This document shows positions 6,131 to 8,909 of a stretch of DNA of 8,909 nucleotides, in pieces. Each line of letters starts with the position of its first letter. Position 1 is the first letter of the stretch. A program made the position numbers and the translations under genes. The DNA is from an uncultured Oscillospiraceae bacterium (GTDB lineage Bacteria; Bacillota; Clostridia; Oscillospirales; Acutalibacteraceae). Below the pieces are notes generated by a model, which was given only the letters and a program-made list of their open reading frames with translations, did not search any database and was not told the origin of the DNA. Location: the NCBI GenBank assembly GCA_900552605.1, contig USAR01000048.1, positions 1-8,909 on the forward strand, in the 5' to 3' direction.

Positions 6131-6159
6131 TTGCATAATCATTTGGCGTATGATAAAAT
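6131..6159 (+). promoter_or_regulatory. Promoter of the paraslipin operon
   Basis: TTGCAT (6131-6136), 17-nt spacer, TAAAAT (6154-6159) with TGA before the -10. It is the exact mirror image in position of the ogg promoter around 6120/6121. Start expected near 6165. An in-frame ATG at 6150 lies within the -10 region and so is not a start codon. Confidence 0.7.
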
Positions 6160-6212
6160 ATATTCAGATTAAGCGAGCTGAAATGATGTTTGCAAAAGAA
6201 GGAGAAAAGTAT

Positions 6213-7202
6213 ATGGAATTTTTGATTTATGCTATAATTGCACTGCTGGTAATTATAATTCTTTGCAATGTTCGCATTGTGCCTCAGGCAACAGAATATG
6301 TTATCGAGTTTTTGGGAAAATACAAAACAACGTGGGGTGCAGGTTTGCACGTAAAGGTTCCGCTTATTGAGGCAATCGTAAAAAAAATTACAATCAAAGA
6401 ACAGGTTTTGGACTCGCCGCCGCAGCCGGTTATTACAAAAGATAACGTTACAATGCAGATCGATACCGTTGTCTATTTTAATATTTTCGATTCAAAGCTG
6501 TACACATACGGTGCCGTTAATCCTTTAAGCGCTCTTGAAAACTTAACCGCTACCACACTCAGAAACATTGTCGGCGGTCTTAATCTTGACGATACACTTA
6601 CCTCACGCGATAATATCAATGCGGAAATGACTAATCTGCTTGATGTTGCAACCGATAAGTGGGGCATTAAGGTTAACCGTGTTGAGCTTAAAAATATCAT
6701 CCCTCCGAAAGAAATACAAAATGCAATGGAAAAGCAGATGAAAGCGGAACGCGACCGCAGAGAGACCCTGCTGCAAGCAGAGGGTCACAAGGCAGCTGCC
6801 ATAACGAGAGCCGAGGGCGACAAGCAGGCAATGATACTTGCGGCCGAGGGTGAAAGAGACGCAAGAATTGCAAGAGCCGAGGGTGAAGCACAGGCAATTT
6901 TCCTTGCGAACAAAGCTGAGGCTGACGGTCTTAAAGCACTTAAAGACGCAGGTGCCGACCCTGCTGTGCTTGAGCTTAAAAAGTATGAGGCGCTTGTTAA
7001 GATGTGCGACGGCAAGGCAGCAAAGATCATAGTTCCTACCGACACTGTTAAAACTGCAGAACACAATGTTCTGTTTTCGGAAATGACAGGACTCGGCAAC
7101 GCAACAGAACCGCTGCCTGAGCAAAAGCCTGAGCCGAAACCCGACCCCTGTTGCGATGATGACGACTATAATCGCGAGTTGTTCGACGACCGTCAGCCGT
7201 AA
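6213..7202 (+). CDS. SPFH/band-7 domain paraslipin (stomatin/QmcA-like membrane scaffold)
   Basis: 329 residues. One N-terminal membrane helix (about 3-20), then the SPFH/band-7 domain (about 22-170) with RIVPQATEYVIEFLGKYKTTWGAGLH, VITKDNVTMQIDTVVYFNI, TLRNIVGGLNLDDTLTSRDNIN and WGIKVNRVELKNIIPPKEIQNAM, all close to the paraslipin pattern. An Ala/Glu-rich coiled coil (about 170-246) follows, with AEG recurring at 189, 200, 211 and 222, exactly every 11 residues. The C-terminus is a Pro/Glu/Lys-rich stretch ending in CCDDDD (313-318). Such proteins build large ring or cage oligomers that organise membrane zones and regulate proteases; that role is from the family. AAGGAG (6199-6204) is 8 nt before ATG 6213; the upstream ATG at 6150 lies in the promoter. 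It is followed after 17 nt by an unknown membrane protein rather than the NfeD partner often found with this family. Confidence 0.92.
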   Translation: MEFLIYAIIALLVIIILCNVRIVPQATEYVIEFLGKYKTTWGAGLHVKVPLIEAIVKKITIKEQVLDSPPQPVITKDNVTMQIDTVVYFNIFDSKLYTYGAVNPLSALENLTATTLRNIVGGLNLDDTLTSRDNINAEMTNLLDVATDKWGIKVNRVELKNIIPPKEIQNAMEKQMKAERDRRETLLQAEGHKAAAITRAEGDKQAMILAAEGERDARIARAEGEAQAIFLANKAEADGLKALKDAGADPAVLELKKYEALVKMCDGKAAKIIVPTDTVKTAEHNVLFSEMTGLGNATEPLPEQKPEPKPDPCCDDDDYNRELFDDRQP

Positions 7203-7219
7203 GGGGAAACAGTGTAAAA

Positions 7220-7942
7220 ATGAACAAATACAACAATAGATATAACGCAGCAGCAATGGCTGCAATTGCCGAAAAGCAACAAAAGCTGCAAAGCGGCTCA
7301 ATGCGCGATTGGTGGTTCGGCGGTGTTTTTAAAACAATTGTGACTGTAATTTACGAGCTTACATTTTGGCTTAGTGTTGCCGTCAATTTTATAGTAATAA
7401 ATGGATATTTCACAAGAATAGATTCGCTTAATAAAATGTCAGCAACAGGTTCGGCATCACTGAGGCTGCTTGTGAAAAACTCGCTGCGTGCTTTTATAAT
7501 AGGGTCGGCGGCGTTAATTACGGCTTACGTCTTGAAAAAGCTTGCCGCAAAAACAAAGCCTGCCGATATAACTCGCAGAAAATGTTTGAACATTGCTTTT
7601 GCAGTGTTCACGGTCTTGGCGGTTGCGGTGCTTGCGGTTTCTGCATACAGTGCGCTCATTACCGGCAATGCAAGCGAGATCTATGCACAGTCGGTTGAAA
7701 GTCGAGTGTCGGCTTACGCAAAAGCAAAACTTTTCGGACTGCACCTTGTGCCGCTTGCTTTGCAGCTTGTTTGCACTGCGTTCTTGCTTGTTATGATTGC
7801 TAAAACAGACAATGAAAAAAAGGCAATGTATAAAAAAGAAACCGAGAGATTATTTAAGGACTTCATAAAAGATACCCCGTCGTATTCGCAAAATGAGTGG
7901 GATGTTTTTTTGAGCGAACATTTTACAAAACAAAATAAATAA
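7220..7942 (+). CDS. Unrecognised four-helix membrane protein, partner gene of the paraslipin
   Basis: 240 residues; I do not recognise the family. A basic/Gln-rich N-terminal segment (1-35, Lys, Gln, Ala) is followed by four predicted membrane helices at about 38-61, 89-106, 122-146 and 172-194. The loop between helices 2 and 3 (KKLAAKTKPADITRRK) is strongly positive, which fits N- and C-termini inside the cell. The C-terminal tail (195-240) is a charged helix with conserved-looking aromatic residues (EWDVF). It is not NfeD: no OB-fold tail or Ser-protease region is seen. AAGGGG (7201-7206) overlaps the paraslipin stop but is 13 nt from the ATG, a long spacing; an ATG at 7256 is a weaker alternative. 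Co-transcription with the paraslipin is very likely from the 17-nt gap and absence of a promoter or terminator. Confidence 0.75.
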   Translation: MNKYNNRYNAAAMAAIAEKQQKLQSGSMRDWWFGGVFKTIVTVIYELTFWLSVAVNFIVINGYFTRIDSLNKMSATGSASLRLLVKNSLRAFIIGSAALITAYVLKKLAAKTKPADITRRKCLNIAFAVFTVLAVAVLAVSAYSALITGNASEIYAQSVESRVSAYAKAKLFGLHLVPLALQLVCTAFLLVMIAKTDNEKKAMYKKETERLFKDFIKDTPSYSQNEWDVFLSEHFTKQNK

Positions 7943-7989
7943 CCAACGGTTTAAGAGATAATACTACAAATCATAAATTTGTTTGGTTA
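7940..7989 (+). terminator. Weak AT-rich hairpin after the membrane protein gene, doubtful terminator
   Basis: TAACCAA (7940-7946) can pair with TTGGTTA (7983-7989), enclosing a smaller hairpin ACAAAT/ATTTGT (7966-7971/7977-7982). There is no T-tract after it, so termination here would be inefficient. This is the only terminator-like structure between 7942 and the next promoter. Confidence 0.25.
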
Positions 7990-8007
7990 AATTGCTGATA
8001 AAAGTAC

Positions 8008-8020
8008 AAACAATTTGTTT
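8008..8020. promoter_or_regulatory. Palindrome just upstream of the surface-protein promoter, possible operator
   Basis: AAACAA (8008-8013), central T, TTGTTT (8015-8020): a perfect 6+1+6 inverted repeat ending 10 bp before the -35 box of the following promoter. The position suits an activator or repressor site; AT-rich palindromes also occur by chance, so this is tentative. Confidence 0.3.
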
Positions 8021-8030
8021 AATATTTCAA

Positions 8031-8059
8031 TTGACAAATGGCTTAATTTAGTGTAAACT
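8031..8059 (+). promoter_or_regulatory. Sigma-A promoter of the surface-protein gene
   Basis: TTGACA (8031-8036, consensus), 17-nt spacer, TAAACT (8054-8059). Start near 8065 gives a short leader with AGGGGG (8071-8076) as ribosome site before ATG 8087. Confidence 0.78.
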
Positions 8060-8086
8060 GAATACAAATAAGGGGGATTGCTATTT

Positions 8087-8909
8087 ATGAAAAATATAAA
8101 AAGAATTTCTGCACTGTTTTTAAGCTTTTTAATGGCTATTACAGTGTTTGCAGGCACAGCGTCTGCAGCGGATCCGGATATTAAAGATACCGTTAAAATC
8201 ACCGGAGAGCTCTCGAACGATAAGCGTATGCTGGATTTGAATATTGAATTCAAAGCACCGGCAGGAATCACCGATGTGCACGGTGTTCAGTTTGTTACCG
8301 AATTACCGGAAGGTTTTACAATTGTAGGTATATTCAGTGCCATAAAGAACTCTGCATCCAGTGGCGGTTATGTCGTAAAGGGCGAACCTGCTTACAGAGT
8401 AGTTTTTGAAGGCGGCGAGGCAGGAAAGTCTTTTGAAGAGCAGCTTACCGCAAAGAACGGCGTTTACACTCTCGGTTCTTTGACCATCGCATACGACGCC
8501 AAGCTTGCTCCGAAAAACTACGAAGCAAAGGTTACCGTTGAAGAGATTGCATACGGCAAATATGACAAAAATGCAGAGAACTACGGTCTTAAAACCTTAA
8601 CAGGCAACACGGCTTCAACAAGTACGTTCAGCATTGCTTGCCCTCACAAGAACACAACCGTTGTTAATAAGAAGGATTCCACCTGCTCGGTTAAGGGCTA
8701 CACAGGCGATACAAAGTGCCTCGATTGCAACAAGATCATTGCAAAGGGCAAGGAGATTGCACTTAAAGCTCACTCGTTGAATACAGTTGTTACAAAGGCA
8801 ACACTCACGAAAGACGGAGGTATTGCCAAGGTTTGCAAGAACTGCAAAAAGACTGTTTCCAAAACAACTATTGCAAAGGTTTCCAACATTAAGGTAAACA
8901 CTGCAAGCT
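8087..8909 (+). CDS. Secreted modular surface protein with cohesin-like domain and Cys/CxxC modules (partial, runs off the right edge)
   Basis: The frame is open from ATG 8087 to the end of the window: 274 complete codons and one extra base, no stop. A type I signal peptide (KNIKR, hydrophobic 8-22, AxA at 25-27) predicts cleavage after A27. Residues about 33-170 are beta-rich, with VKITGELSNDKRMLDLNIEF, GVQFVTELPEGFTIVGIF and a later GVYTLGSLTIAYD; this resembles cohesin/CBM-type sandwiches, but only weakly. A cysteine module follows: CPHKNTT (185-191), C200, GYTGDTKCLDCNKII with C211 and C214, H229, and C250-x2-C253, then a strand (AKVSNIKV) that looks like the beginning of another Ig or fibronectin-type domain. 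The pattern CxH...C...GYTGDxxCxxC is known to me from repetitive surface proteins of gut Clostridia. AGGGGG (8071-8076) lies 10 nt from the start. Likely exported and cell-surface or free; ligand unknown. Confidence 0.85.
   Translation, partial: MKNIKRISALFLSFLMAITVFAGTASAADPDIKDTVKITGELSNDKRMLDLNIEFKAPAGITDVHGVQFVTELPEGFTIVGIFSAIKNSASSGGYVVKGEPAYRVVFEGGEAGKSFEEQLTAKNGVYTLGSLTIAYDAKLAPKNYEAKVTVEEIAYGKYDKNAENYGLKTLTGNTASTSTFSIACPHKNTTVVNKKDSTCSVKGYTGDTKCLDCNKIIAKGKEIALKAHSLNTVVTKATLTKDGGIAKVCKNCKKTVSKTTIAKVSNIKVNTAS

Noticed and set aside
6603..7301. Minus-strand open frame of 232 codons, rich in Cys, Phe and Leu
   Set aside because: It is the antisense shadow of the paraslipin, whose Ala/Glu/Lys-rich coiled-coil codons read as long open frames on the other strand; no ribosome site or known domain.
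7987..8271. Minus-strand open frame of 94 codons across the surface-protein start
   Set aside because: It is antisense to a promoter, ribosome site and signal-peptide coding region that are all convincing, and has no recognisable content.

Overview
The window looks like an ordinary chromosomal stretch from a low-to-moderate GC Firmicute of class Clostridia, most likely a gut Oscillospiraceae/Lachnospiraceae-type organism. The evidence is strong Shine-Dalgarno sequences (AAGGAGGA type), sigma-A promoters often with an extended -10 TGn, mostly TAA stops, a DUF4352-type lipoprotein, an OGG-family glycosylase next to a MATE exporter, and a secreted protein with cysteine modules of a kind common in gut Clostridia. 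This is inference from gene content; no rRNA, tRNA or other taxonomic marker is present.

Layout. (1) Positions 1-80 hold two strong hairpins, downstream of a small HPr-like gene on the minus strand (128-397). (2) That gene is divergent from prmA-prfB (573-2613), a translation operon encoding the ribosomal protein L11 methyltransferase and release factor 2. It ends in a bidirectional terminator shared with a small XRE-type regulator read in the opposite direction (2667-2876). (3) The regulator is divergent from a DUF4352-like lipoprotein gene (3031-3558). The two promoters have almost fully overlapping -35 boxes sitting on a palindrome, which suggests the regulator controls both. The lipoprotein gene ends in a strong terminator. 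(4) Positions 3626-3839 are intergenic and contain a large GC-rich palindrome. (5) An ogg-MATE operon on the minus strand (6029 down to 3840) encodes a DNA glycosylase and a multidrug/small-molecule exporter. (6) It is divergent from a plus-strand pair, an SPFH/band-7 paraslipin (6213-7202) and an unrecognised four-helix membrane protein (7220-7942). The two divergent promoters are mirror images around 6120/6121. (7) From 8087 to the right edge there is a truncated gene for a large secreted protein: signal peptide, cohesin-like beta domain, and cysteine/CxxC modules.

Functionally this is a mix of housekeeping (prmA, prfB, ogg) and envelope functions (lipoprotein, MATE exporter, paraslipin with membrane partner, surface protein). 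No mobile element, CRISPR array, phage gene or defence system was recognised. The least explained parts are the HPr-like protein with a degenerate active-site loop, the XRE/lipoprotein switch region, the paraslipin paired with a 4-TM protein instead of NfeD, and the modular surface protein at the right edge. prfB lacks the programmed frameshift found in most bacteria.
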